This document shows positions 47,501-59,070 of a stretch of DNA of 64,000 nt, piece after piece. The notes beneath the pieces are model-generated. The model made no database searches. It worked only from the letters and a program-made list of their open reading frames with translations, and was not told the DNA's origin. The stretch comes from Xestospongia bergquistia (Eukaryota > Porifera > Demospongiae > Haplosclerida > Petrosiidae), in the NCBI GenBank assembly GCA_963965975.1, contig OZ014411.1:6991001-7055000 (forward strand), read 5' to 3'. The position numbers and the translations under genes are program-made. Numbering within the stretch: position 1 is the stretch's first letter; each line of letters begins with the position of its first letter.

Positions 47501-49852
47501 TAGTTCTTGTTTTACCTATTTGCATAAATCATGTCATGACATTTCATTTAAAATTTAATATACTAAATAGTAATGTCACATTTGTTTATTAAATAAGAAA
47601 CACAGAAAGTAGCAGTAAATTACATAATTGTTATTATACCGCTAATATTTTGTCCAGTTGTTTTTTGTTCTCACAAATCATAAGTTGAGCTTGACAGTTT
47701 TCGGCAATAAATTGACAGATTTCTGTACAAAAAATGTCAGTTAAGGAGGAACAATATTGATAAAAGGTGCTAGTCTATATTTAAATCACTACATAGTGTG
47801 ACTTATGAAATTTAGTAATGATACAGTGTCCTGGTTTCCAAATCTATGATATTGAAGAAACAAAATCCATAGTCTTGTACCTTACAATACATCAAACTTA
47901 ATTACATGTACCTATGTTGTTAGTAGCATAAACACCAACACCAATGCCACCAGCCTATAATAATGAATGAAATTATAAGTTTTATATTATATGCCTATAG
48001 ATTTTAGTGCATCAAGACAACAAAACTATAAGAGAATGTTATTTTAGATCATGTGAGTTATTTTATGTTCTATATGCATGCATGTTTATTACTAACTGTA
48101 CTAGGTATCAGTGTTTTAAAGCTGACACTTGCAATATGGAGGAATATAGGCTTGATTAGATATATGTTTTATGTTGGAAGGATATTTTCATGATCATTAC
48201 TCCTTGTATTTTACCCTTAAGTTTATGTGATCAGATAGCGCTTTCATATACAAATCAACTACATCTATATATATCCTTTTATACATGTTGATGTTAAAAG
48301 ATGCCGGATATTCTTCCTTCTTGGACACTATTAGAATAGAGAATGCATTCCAACTTGTTATGCAGGATTTTCCTCCTGATACATCAGGTGCTTAGATGCC
48401 AGATGGTGAACAATTACAACCATGAATATTTGTAAAGTATATTGGCTTAGAGATAGTATTTATTATGTGTCATAGTGGCAGACATATTAGATCACATCAT
48501 TACAGAGTTGATTATTGACAGTGAATCATATTATATAGAGAACCACAGGCATTAAAAATATAGAGCATTACAGATAGAGGACAGTAATCATGGTCTACAT
48601 TTTGAAGTCTGAGAATTGACTTCCTTCTCATAACAACTGACTAACAATGTCCTTGTGTTGTGCAATAACAACAGCTGCTATTAAACATTGTGTAAAGGTA
48701 TTGGCAATGACTGTAGCAAGCAAACACAGTTACTTCAATTTTAATAATTATCTATATACTGGTCTAAATGAGTCTTGTAGTGCTTTAAAATAAAAAAAAA
48801 TAAACTGCATATATCCTTCTATACATGTTGATGTTAAAGATGCCAGATATTCTTTTTGGACACTATTAGAATAGAGAATGCATTCCAACTTGTTATGCAG
48901 GAATTACCTTCTGACATATCAGGTGCTAGATGGTGAACAATTACAACTATGATTGTTTGTAAGGTATATTGGCTAAGAGATAGTATTTATTATTAGTGGT
49001 AGTGGCAGATATATTAGATATTCACATCATTACAGAGTTTATTGTTATTGACATTGAGTCATAATATATAGAGAATCACAGGCAACAAAAAATCTAGAGC
49101 ATTATAGAAGACAGTAAGCATGATAATATATTAATGTATTTCAGTATTTCAATTTACTAGTATTTCTGACTATACCAGTACAATGGTATGATTCCTATTT
49201 AATAGCACAGGAACAGAATACAAAAAAACATCACTGATTTTATGAGTGATTTAAATAGTTGGTGAATACCTTAATTGTTTGTAAACATAGTTACTACAAT
49301 TTTAATAATTATCTATAAATTGGTCAAAATGCTTATGAATACTATTGTATGATTGTGGTCTTTCTACAAATATATATTATTTGATTTAGTAAGATTTTAT
49401 AAAACATCACATTAACTTATAAGTCTTTTTAGTAGTGTGGTTTAATGCAATGTCAAGCTGTTTTTAGCAGCCAAATCTTACCATAATACTAGCCATATAG
49501 CTAGTAATCCATTCAGGAGAGTTAAAGCCTATTATTCCTACTCCATGATAAGGTTGTAATCCAATCTTTATCATAGATTTAGCAGCTCTTGTCACATCAT
49601 TGTAGTACTGATCATAACTCCAAGTAACCCATGACCCATTACGTTTGACTCTAAAAGCTGGTTTATCTCCAAACTTTGAGACAGTGTCTTTGAAAGCATC
49701 AATGAGAGTAATAGGAGGTAACTCTCCTGAACTAGAAGAGGGAATCTGTGTAGAAAAGAAAGTGGTAAGTAAATCACTAGTTCTACATTCACCTTGGAGA
49801 TATATTCTCCATCAGGCTCTGTAGTCCAGGTCTGGGTTGTTTTGGATGCCAT
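44545..49852 (-). CDS. ACSBG: Bubblegum-type long-chain acyl-CoA synthetase (ACSBG-B), complete, 18 exons
   Basis: Exons: 49852-49793, 49745-49482, 47954-47912, 47722-47640, 47515-47390, 47047-46949, 46902-46831, 46782-46642, 46593-46474, 46420-46347, 46162-46108, 46050-45930, 45883-45677, 45400-45318, 45263-45171, 45119-45035, 44991-44894, 44667-44545. Exons 2-17 have exactly the same lengths as in ACSBG-A. Motifs: WTTEPDGEY at the N-terminus, WVTWSYDQYYNDV, GVGIIGFNSPEW, ATP/AMP signature [55 protein letters not shown] and LTPTMKMKR with the catalytic-position Lys. About 647 residues, no breaks seen. Same predicted fatty-acid activation as ACSBG-A, and convergent with it. AATAAA on the minus strand (44532-44527) lies 12 bases after the stop. 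Introns 2 and 5 carry repeats. Confidence 0.95.
47213..47292. repeat. 10-bp tandem repeat in ACSBG-B intron 5
   Basis: About eight copies of TATCCTAGTA with minor variants, lying between ACSBG-B exons 6 and 5. Confidence 0.85.
48267..48775. repeat. Direct repeat in ACSBG-B intron 2, copy 1
   Basis: Includes TATACATGTTGATGTTAAA, GACACTATTAGAATAGAGAA and ATTTTAATAATTATCTAT in order, matching 48808-49325 over about 500 bp. Confidence 0.85.
48808..49325. repeat. Direct repeat in ACSBG-B intron 2, copy 2
   Basis: Second copy, same orientation, with small deletions relative to copy 1. Both lie in the 1.5-kb intron between exons 2 and 3. Confidence 0.85.
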
Positions 49853-49856
49853 TCTT

Positions 49857-50240
49857 GAGTGCTCTTAGATGCTATACTGATTGCAAACAATATGCATTTG
49901 GCATTATATATTGATAGCAAAGTGGTGATTACAATGCTAATAGTAAAACTTCCTGTTTCATGATTCAGACTATAAGAAGGAAATGAGGACACACTGCTCT
50001 TATACATACAGATAACAGTATATTACATTGTTCAAATCATATACATAATGTAGGCTGAGCAGATAAGTTGTAAGGATCAACAAAATAGTAATGATGATAT
50101 CACTAAATTTTATATCAATTCATGTCTGTTGTTTATCATTTATCATGACTTTACTCTGAATCAATTTATTGAAGGAGTAACATTTCTTCATGTGGTTCAT
50201 ATGATATTAAAGGTTTGTTGTGTTACTGGTATCTTGTCTC
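49857..50240. repeat. Duplicated 5' flank of ACSBG-B, copy 1 (contains the promoter)
   Basis: Starts 5 bases upstream of the ACSBG-B ATG. It shares long blocks with 51958-52345, for example AACAATATGCATTTGG and ATTGTTCAAATCATATACAT followed by AATGTAGGCTGAG. It must contain the ACSBG-B promoter. A 94-residue open frame at 50129-50413 overlaps it but is not conserved in copy 2. Confidence 0.8.
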
Positions 50241-50856
50241 ATGACTGTCACAGTTTGAACAGGAACCAAATACTCTTGGGATATATTAGAGAAAGACAGA
50301 ACACTCATGGTCCTACAGACAAGAATATAAATATTCATGATACCATAAAGTTCAAAGTGCTTACAAAGTATTTAGATAACATCACAGCACTGTATACAGA
50401 CAGAGTAGTGTGATGACAATGTCTGGACTGACAATTAAATTATTTACGTGGGTGGAGGATTCTATCAGATCAAACTAGGTTGTACACATAGGAGTCACAG
50501 TACAAAAATCAAGTTATCATTATGCCCTTTGACTTTAATGTTGGTACAGTTAGGTTGTAAATAAATTTTACAAATAATTTAGTAAAGACCATGCTCAAGA
50601 CAATGTCAGTACTATAGTGTTGTATGAGTTAACAATACAAGATTGAGATAAATTTACACAATGTCTTTTGATATGTGGTCATTCATCAGAATTACATGAA
50701 TTCTCTTTGCTCTTGATGTTTGTATGGTGTAGTCAACATTAACTGTTCACTTTGAAAGGTGTTATATTGATGTATTATGTATATATATAACATATGTATA
50801 TTATGTATATATAAGGCATGCATAATATTATTGATGCATGCATACCGTGCATGGGG

Positions 50857-50967
50857 TCAAATACATTGAATAGTATTTAAATACAAATACAAATACTTCT
50901 AGCAGAAATATATTTCAAATACAAATACTCAAAAGTATTTAAATACAAATTCTCATGTATTTGACCC
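50857..50967. mobile_element. MITE-like element with GGGGTCAAATACAT termini
   Basis: Left end GGGGTCAAATACATTGA and right end ATGTATTTGACCCC are reverse complements. The interior consists of repeated AAATACAAATAC and AGTATTTAAATAC words. About 110 bp, non-coding. Confidence 0.7.
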
Positions 50968-51957
50968 CAAGCCTGATGCATACAAAGCTCTGCGGTTTAA
51001 ATTTTGCTGACACTTGCAGGACAAAACATGTATTTATCAATCTGTGAAATAACCTTTTGCATTGTTTGTCATTAATATTGTGTATAGCATAACTCTAAAT
51101 ATATAGTACTAGTTGTTGAGATCAAAGGTCAGAGATCATGTACAATTTCATGAGAAAGGTATTGAAAAACAAAAAAGCTTCTAGATTATAATAATGTATG
51201 TTTTAATGAGAGTTACAAATGGAAGTGAAGCTACTAGTAGCCTACACAAAGAAACTTATCATGCCTATTTATTTGAACACACCCACATGAAAATTTAAGG
51301 TCAGTTTAGTCCAGCAGTTCAGTGTTTACATACTCCCTGCTGGGATGAGCTGTCTGTAACAGATTACTGTATTAAACGACAATTTGACCTTCCAAAAATC
51401 GCTATAATATCTTTCTCCACCCATCCAATTAAAATTGAATGGTTGATATAATAAGAAATATATAGGCATGTTTATCACCATCATGGATATATGCTATGGA
51501 GTAGCTTAGCTTGCCAAACCTTTCAGCTTTTTGACTTATAAATTGTGAGATGTGTAGTCAGGTTACAATGTTTATTATCATTGTTATGTTGTATTTTCCA
51601 AATTATTTGGGTTGTTTTTATGTTAGAGTATTCTGTAAGCAGTCAAATAGCCTTCTGTAGCTAAGATGTGATACTTCAAATTTTATGGGTGGGCTGATGT
51701 GTGGATGTATACACTCTATATACAATATCTGTGAGGTCAAAAGGTCAGTGAAGTAGTCCACTCCTGGAATGACAAATTGTTAGTGTTAAATATATTCCTG
51801 ATCCTCAAAACTACTACAACAATCACTTTGAGCTTCTATGGTATCAACCCAACATCTCCATCCTAAGTACAATGGGAAATGAACAACAGCAATATATTAC
51901 AGGAAATGCACAAGGTCATGCCCTTACTATATGCAGGAAGTCCTAAAGCCAAAACTC

Positions 51958-52345
51958 AAATTAGTGCTCTTTGATGCTATACTGATCATAAACAATATGC
52001 ATTTGGTGTTATGTATTATTAGCAGCAAATTTGGTGACTCAGTGCTAATGGTAAACTTCCTGTTTCATCATCAGACCTTTGGAAGGAAATGAGGACAAAC
52101 TGCTGTTATACACAACAGTATATCACATTGTTCAAATCATATACATAATGTAGGCTGAGTAGATAGCATCAGCAAATACAGTAATGATGATATCAATAAA
52201 TTCTATATTAATTCATGTTGTTATGTATCATTTATTATGACATTACTCTGAATTAATTTATTGAAGGAGTAATGTTTGTTTATAGATATTAAAAGTTTGT
52301 TGTATTATTTATTAGAAATGGTCCTTAGTTGTACCTGGTGTGATG
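51958..52345. repeat. Duplicated ACSBG-B 5' flank, copy 2 (no gene attached)
   Basis: Same orientation as 49857-50240, about 2.1 kb away. The ACSBG-B start codon segment is not present, so this is a promoter-region duplicate without its gene. Confidence 0.8.
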
Positions 52346-52517
52346 ACTGTCACGGTTTGAATAACAACTAAGGTAGAGCCTTCATGGCAAGTACAACCGA
52401 CATTTATGTCTATTATAGGTATAAAGTGCATCTTACAATGCAGGAAAGGGCGTGGTTTAAGAAAAGGATATATTGAGCTGATTATAGTGGAAGTCCATAC
52501 AAAAAGTTGGCACTATA

Positions 52518-55500
52518 ATGGCCGGTATGTCTGTACTACTATTGTTCGCCTCATTGTCTGCATCAGTCTCTTTAGCAGGTTAGTTTACCCATAATGAAAT
52601 TATCAATTATATATAAAGACTTAAGCTGCCACTAGTGTAGCTTAAATGTGTCCTGTTGTACAGGATCTAGCACAATAGCGGCCAATTAACAAAAAAATCT
52701 GTTAAGTTATGTCTAATAGCGGCCGACTAACAAAAAATCTGTTGTTAAGTTATGTCTAACTTAGTAGTCTTTGGAAAATAGCATGGGTAATTTGTACATA
52801 TTTAGGTGGTATGGCCAGTTGTGCATTTACAGTTAACATTGTCAATTTAAGTATGAAAAGCATTAAAGTGTACAGCAGTAGTAGACGAATTAGACGTGTT
52901 ATGTTAGTTTACAATTTCCATGTTGCTACTAATTACTAAATAACTTGGAATAAAATAATCAGGATTGTCTGAAAATTAATTTTCTTAATGTAAATGATGC
53001 TGGTGGTAGATTGTATTAGTGTAGCAAATATCTGTTTAAGCATAATAGGGGTGTGGCTTTGACAGTGAGTTACAGTTCTATAAACTGCATTTTGTATGCT
53101 TAGATATAGCTTTTGTAGCACTTACCATAGTGGTAGTTATATGATAGCAATAGCTATCTCCAGATATATGTATATCTAATGCTAAAGCTATTGGCAAAAA
53201 GGTTAAATTGGTTAAATTGTAGGTAATTATATTTTGTAAACACAGTACTGTAGTGTTACTGGAATAAGCAACCGCCTTGCCCTTGTTTTTTGAAAGATCT
53301 TTCAGACTTTTAAGCTCTATTCTCTTGATAGCCTTTTAGCTAGAATAAATTTTCTAGACATTAAGAGCAAGTACCATAACCCTCACCCACGCATGTATTA
53401 AGAACAGTTAATGTTATTAATGACAAATGAGTGCAAGGCATTTATATGAACATAACTTAACCTACCTTGTTTTGGAGTCGAATTCACAGTTCACATGAGA
53501 GTAAGTGTCTTTATAAAAACACTAATTAATTAGTTGCTTGCTATGCATTCACTTATTTAATTATTAACTCCTACTTTGATAAACCTGCTTCACCTGGTTT
53601 GTGAATTATGTCAAGCTTTTGGAACTGCAATTCTGTGTTAGTTCAAAGTGTTCATTTGTGTATCTTTTAAAGGAATCTTTTACTGTCATACTAATTGAAG
53701 TTATATAAATTAAGAATCATTAAAATATTTTTAAAATCATATTGATTAATTCACAGCATTGATACTGGCCATAATTCTATAAAATATTATTCATTATTTT
53801 AGATAATCGTATTGATACATTTTATCGATGCATTGCTGATACTCCACTTCCTCCTTTTAATACCAGCAAACCAGCTTGTGTGTTGCCCATGTCAGAATTT
53901 GAAGAAGTCTATCAGGACAGACCAAAAGATTGTAGGGATATACAGCACTTTTCAGACCTTATATTACAAGGAAACATTGACTTGAGAAGTATTCAATCTT
54001 TAAAGTCGAATGATAGTACACCAATTGATGAGCTAGCATGGTACTGCATGGTATATATGTATGAGCATTTATGTTATGAACATGATATTTGTGACACCGA
54101 TCCAGTTGATGAAGCTATGGTATTCATGGAAGAAGCTTGTGAAATGGAGTTCTTTAGTGTTTTGTCTAATACATCTAATGGTATTTTCAATTATAAAATG
54201 TATAGATATTTATCAGCACTTATGATGTGGTGGAGTAGACTTGATTACCTTTTTCAAATTCCACGACCAACAGCCACCGTTCAACATTTCCTGTATACAT
54301 GTAAAACAACAGGCAATGATATTGATGACTGTGTTAAAGATCTTGTTGACCTTAGTTATATATTGGACGCCTCTAATGAGTTTGATGAAGACTTTTATTA
54401 TTTTGTGTCAAACAGACTTTGTCATCAATTTGGAGGTGATCAAAAATATCAATGTCTTGTAGTATTGGATTTACAGACATTTTATATTCTTGAGGACTTC
54501 TGTTCTCTTTCAGTCAACGAAGAGGAATGTGTAAGTGTAAAAATGTTGTGTTAGTTTAGTGTATGTAATATTTATAAGTATATATTTACAATTTTATTAA
54601 GATTGATAAAATATTGTAAATTTGTGTTCATTTTAGGAGGTGAAATTAAATAATCTCCTTAACAAAACCATCACACAGATCAATTCTAGTGATGTGGACC
54701 AAATAAAAGCAATACTCAATGGTGGTTCTCATCGTTTAAACTACACCAATGAAACATTGCATCAATTGAATGAAGTGATTGATTATTTTAGTATTGATCT
54801 AAATGCTGTCTCAGAAGTCATTGATCGTCAAGATATGACTGTAAGTTACTTTATACTGTTCTATTATATATACTTCTATGCAGGCCTTTCTCTCTGTTGT
54901 CAATACATTGGCTAGTGAAGAACGAGCCAATATCCTTAGTAATGAAACAAATCAGGTAGGATCTTTATTTTTGATTTTTGGTATGCATTGATCATGTAAA
55001 GTTTTGAGATAGGTGAAATGACCGTTTTTGTTTGCAAGTTATACCAAAGTATGTATGATGATATAACTCAAATGTAAATTTGAAATACAAATTATGAGGA
55101 AAGAATGGGAATGAGCCTTTAGAAAGTGGAGGTTGAAGTTTTGTTTTTTTATATCATACTTAGAATAATTCTGGAGCTGTACTATTACATGATATTGATC
55201 AACTCTCTGCACTTCTTGGGTTTGCAGTAATCAATGGAAATGAAAAGGTTGGAGGGAATTATTCTTATAATGGAGATAACATAGGTGAGGTTCATTTTAT
55301 GAAATTATTAGTTTTAAATTTTACTTCAAGTCATTTCTCTTAGTTACGTAAAGGCATGATTATTATAATGTTTACGATACATGCTGTAGTGTTAAGAATT
55401 TTCTTATTAGTGAATAATTTAATGAGAATAGTTATCACTTTAGTTGTGATGTTAGTGTAAACCTGCTTATATAATTTGTGTTGTTAGTTGTAGCTCCTAT

Positions 55501-58500
55501 GGGACACTGGTGGCTTGATATCACTTTTCCCAAGGGTACTAAAGCTCATGATAGATTAGTAAATATTTGATTTTTGGTCAGCATCTTAAAAAAAGCCTGT
55601 CTATATAAAGTTATTGTATGTTAGTGCTGTAGTAGGATGCAGGTGGAGCAACGAGTTATTTGTGGCTTGATACCATAGAAGTTCAAAGTGATGTGATGTC
55701 ACAGACACATAGTGTGTTATGCCTGCATGTTGTTTTAGGTCAAAGTGATGTCCCAGTACAGAACTACACACCATGTAACTTGGGCCTACTCTCTGTAGGA
55801 ATACACTAGTACACAATGTTATTGATATGTCTTAGTATGAGAGTATAAAGATAATAAATATATTTATTATTCTTGTCTAATTAAGCACATATATGTGACC
55901 TAATTTGCAATAAGGAGCCACTTCTGTCAAAACTTCGGTGACCTGATTTGTGAAAATGCACCACTGTTAAAATATCCCAAAAACAGTTTTGTATAGATAC
56001 TGTTACTATATGCATATATAGCAAATGTATGTATACAAAACTTTTTTTTTAGGATGTTTTAACAGGGGTCCCTTTTCACAAATCAGGTCACATATTAATA
56101 ATGTTTTTCCTTGTACTGACCAGTTAAATTTTTGAATTAAGAAAGACATGGCTCCTAAAATCTAAAGCAATATATTTGTATTCTTGCCATAACTTTGGTT
56201 GCTTGATCAATTAAATGACTTTTAATTTCCTGTTGTATCTGTTGTAATGAAATTTTTTTATGGAATGGAGTTTAGTTATGATAATCTCCCATATCATACT
56301 ATATTGTTTTTGGTTGGTCATAACAAAAATGACTAGTGTTTGTATATGTAATGCATTTAAAAATACCATCTTACCAAATCTTTGAGTAAACATTTGTTAA
56401 TTCATACCAATACTTTTCTTAATATAGGACTATCTTTATTTGTTGGAATGCCAGGAAAAAACTACTCATCTGGAGGTAGGTTTTCTAATGCTATGTAACA
56501 TATAATTATAACAACCTGCACTGCTTATTAGGGAAATATCAGATGTTACACTTTAATTAGAACGTAACAAGACTGGTTCAACGTCATGCATGAGCAAACT
56601 CATTTTATTGTTGTGTAAACTGAGATTTTTTCTGAAGGGAATGGTATTCAGCATCCTCTAAGCATGGATAGAATATTATGAGGATAATAATCCTATTCAG
56701 TTAGCTCTTAATGCAGCTTGTCCTATAGGACTACAATTTTAAAGTGCTTTGTCTACTTAAATGGTATATCTTAAACAAGTCATAGAATCCGTTTCTTATA
56801 CTTAACTTGATTTAAAACTAATTAAGATACTTTAAATGAAATAATAACCTTTGCACTTTAAAATGAATATGTGAATTATAATAATAATAACATGAAGTTG
56901 ATACTGTATATATAATTAAGCACAACAAGATGATGAGGACATTTTTCAGAATTACTTTCTATTTCATGTTCTTAATAATTTTGATATAATTACAATCTTA
57001 AGCCTAATTAATTATGTGTCCTATTATTTAGTGATTTTAGCAGCTATGTAAAAATTGTGTTTGATAATTATAAGTTAACTTTGAAAAAAATTAGTAAAAT
57101 TTGTACTGTTATTGTTGGCTTAATGTCTATTTTGAATTTTTTATTTTGTTTAGAACTAAACCTTAACAGAACTAATGACTCTTCCATTCTTGCGGATATG
57201 TCAGCTTCTATATCTATATCATATACGGATATTTGTTTTGGAAGTTTGTCAACAAATACTTCTTGTGAGGACTATGACTATGATGATATCTGTAATGGAT
57301 CAGCTACCTGTATAATTGACTATAATGGCTATAGCTATTATTACTTTGATTTGGAACTTTTGTTTGGAGACTGTGCTAAGGGTTTGTGTCTTGAAAAATG
57401 TGAGTTCTTTAATACTTAAAAGTTGCATATTTCCATAATAATCATTTTCTAAGAGATTAAATTAGACTGACTTAATGGATATGCTAATCAATGAGCTAGC
57501 ACTATGATAATTGATGTAGATGATTAACACTTTGTAATCTCTCTGCTAACTACAGCAGAAGCTTTCCCTTTTATTAAGTTCTAATGTTTATTGTGAACTT
57601 GGTATCATGAAAAACATGTAATTAGAATTATGTTTTATTTCTTGCATATAACAATAGAGTTTAAAAAGTGAGTAGACATATAATACATATATAACCAGTG
57701 ACCCAAGACTGCCTGGCACTCTTTATTTGTTAAGGCATTTTGTATGTCAGGCACTATTGTATGCCCAATATAATGACTTATTCAGATAACAGTGTTCTAT
57801 TATAGAATATATATATATTATTACAGTATTATATTCCTTATTTTTACTTGTAGTCTGTTATAAAATTCAAGGAGTGCATATTGACACAAATGAATGTTAA
57901 TTTAACATAGTGGATAGAAAACCGATATTGGAATGTAGTACTTTAATGAGAAAGTAATACGTGTAGGTTCAAAGAGTTAAATGTTATTGTGTAGGATGAA
58001 GTGTTAATTTTCCATTAAAGTATAGTGTCTGTTACTGGATCTTTTTCCACTGCAGTAATTTAATACAAGTTGCATGATTTTGGGTGTGACTAACCAATAA
58101 TCTACAGGTTCAGAAAAACACTCATTTTAGACAAAATATCTATAGCTGCATGTGAAGGACACTTCATTGTGTATGCATGCATTGATCATGATGTTAATAT
58201 ACTAGGTAGTTAAAGGATATTTCTCTCATGTAGCTTGCCAGTCAGTGGTAGTCACATCTGTTACAACAAATATACCACAATTATTCTCTGAGGGAGTACC
58301 AAACAATATGTAAGTTAAATAATTGTTAATGTTTTATATACTGACAGAGTGTTGTTATTTTTTACTCCTGGCATGTTCAGTGTGCCATGCATTCTATAAT
58401 CGTTTTGGACCACATAATGCGTATATATGTATATATATATACCAGAATTGAAGGACAAAAGAACAGAGCTCTCGCTTTGTTGTTGTTACTCCGAGTTTCA

Positions 58501-59009
58501 CGCATTATGCGATCATCAGACAGCTGAATACTACACTGTTTGCAGGTTGGTTATATAGCATCGAGGTGTTAACTATGTCTTGTCCCTTGAGAACTGTGTT
58601 AAATAGTACTTGTTTTCATGTTGGCACTTTGAGACAAGTTCGGACTTTTTGTTCAGGGTGGTGGTTTTGTTGGCGTTGATAATAGAGAGTTTTTCAGTTA
58701 GGCAGAGGTTACACTGCTTTGTTGTGTTGGAGTAGGCCTGTGCTCTTCGGTTTATTGACCAGGTGCCGACATGAAAACAAGTACTATTTAGCACAGTTCT
58801 CAAGGGACAAGACATAGTTAACACCTAATGCTATATAACCAACCTGCAAACAAAGTAGTATTCAGCTGTCTGATGATCACATAACGCGTGTAACTCGGAG
58901 TAACAGCAACAAAGCGAGAACTCTGTTCTTCTGTCCTTCAATTCTGGTCTAACCCGCTCAGTCTAAGCGATATCGGGCACTCTTCAACAGACTTAGATAC
59001 TTTAGTATA

Positions 59010-59070
<61 letters not shown>

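Larger units (their letters stand above)
50241..52517. other. Intergenic region between ACSBG-B and aGPCR-B (divergent)
   Basis: Contains a MITE-like element at 50857-50967, a TA-rich stretch near 50770-50830, and copy 2 of the duplicated flank at 51958-52345. No gene supported. Promoters for the aGPCR-B start are presumably in the last few hundred bases. Confidence 0.45.

Noticed and set aside
50129-50413. 94-codon plus-strand frame near ACSBG-B
   Set aside because: The duplicated copy of this DNA at 52.2 kb does not keep the frame, and no domain or splice signal supports it.
57057-57153. Start of the 120-codon frame before aGPCR-B exon 8
   Set aside because: The conserved exon begins at the acceptor at 57153; the upstream Lys/Ile/Leu-rich part is intron translation.
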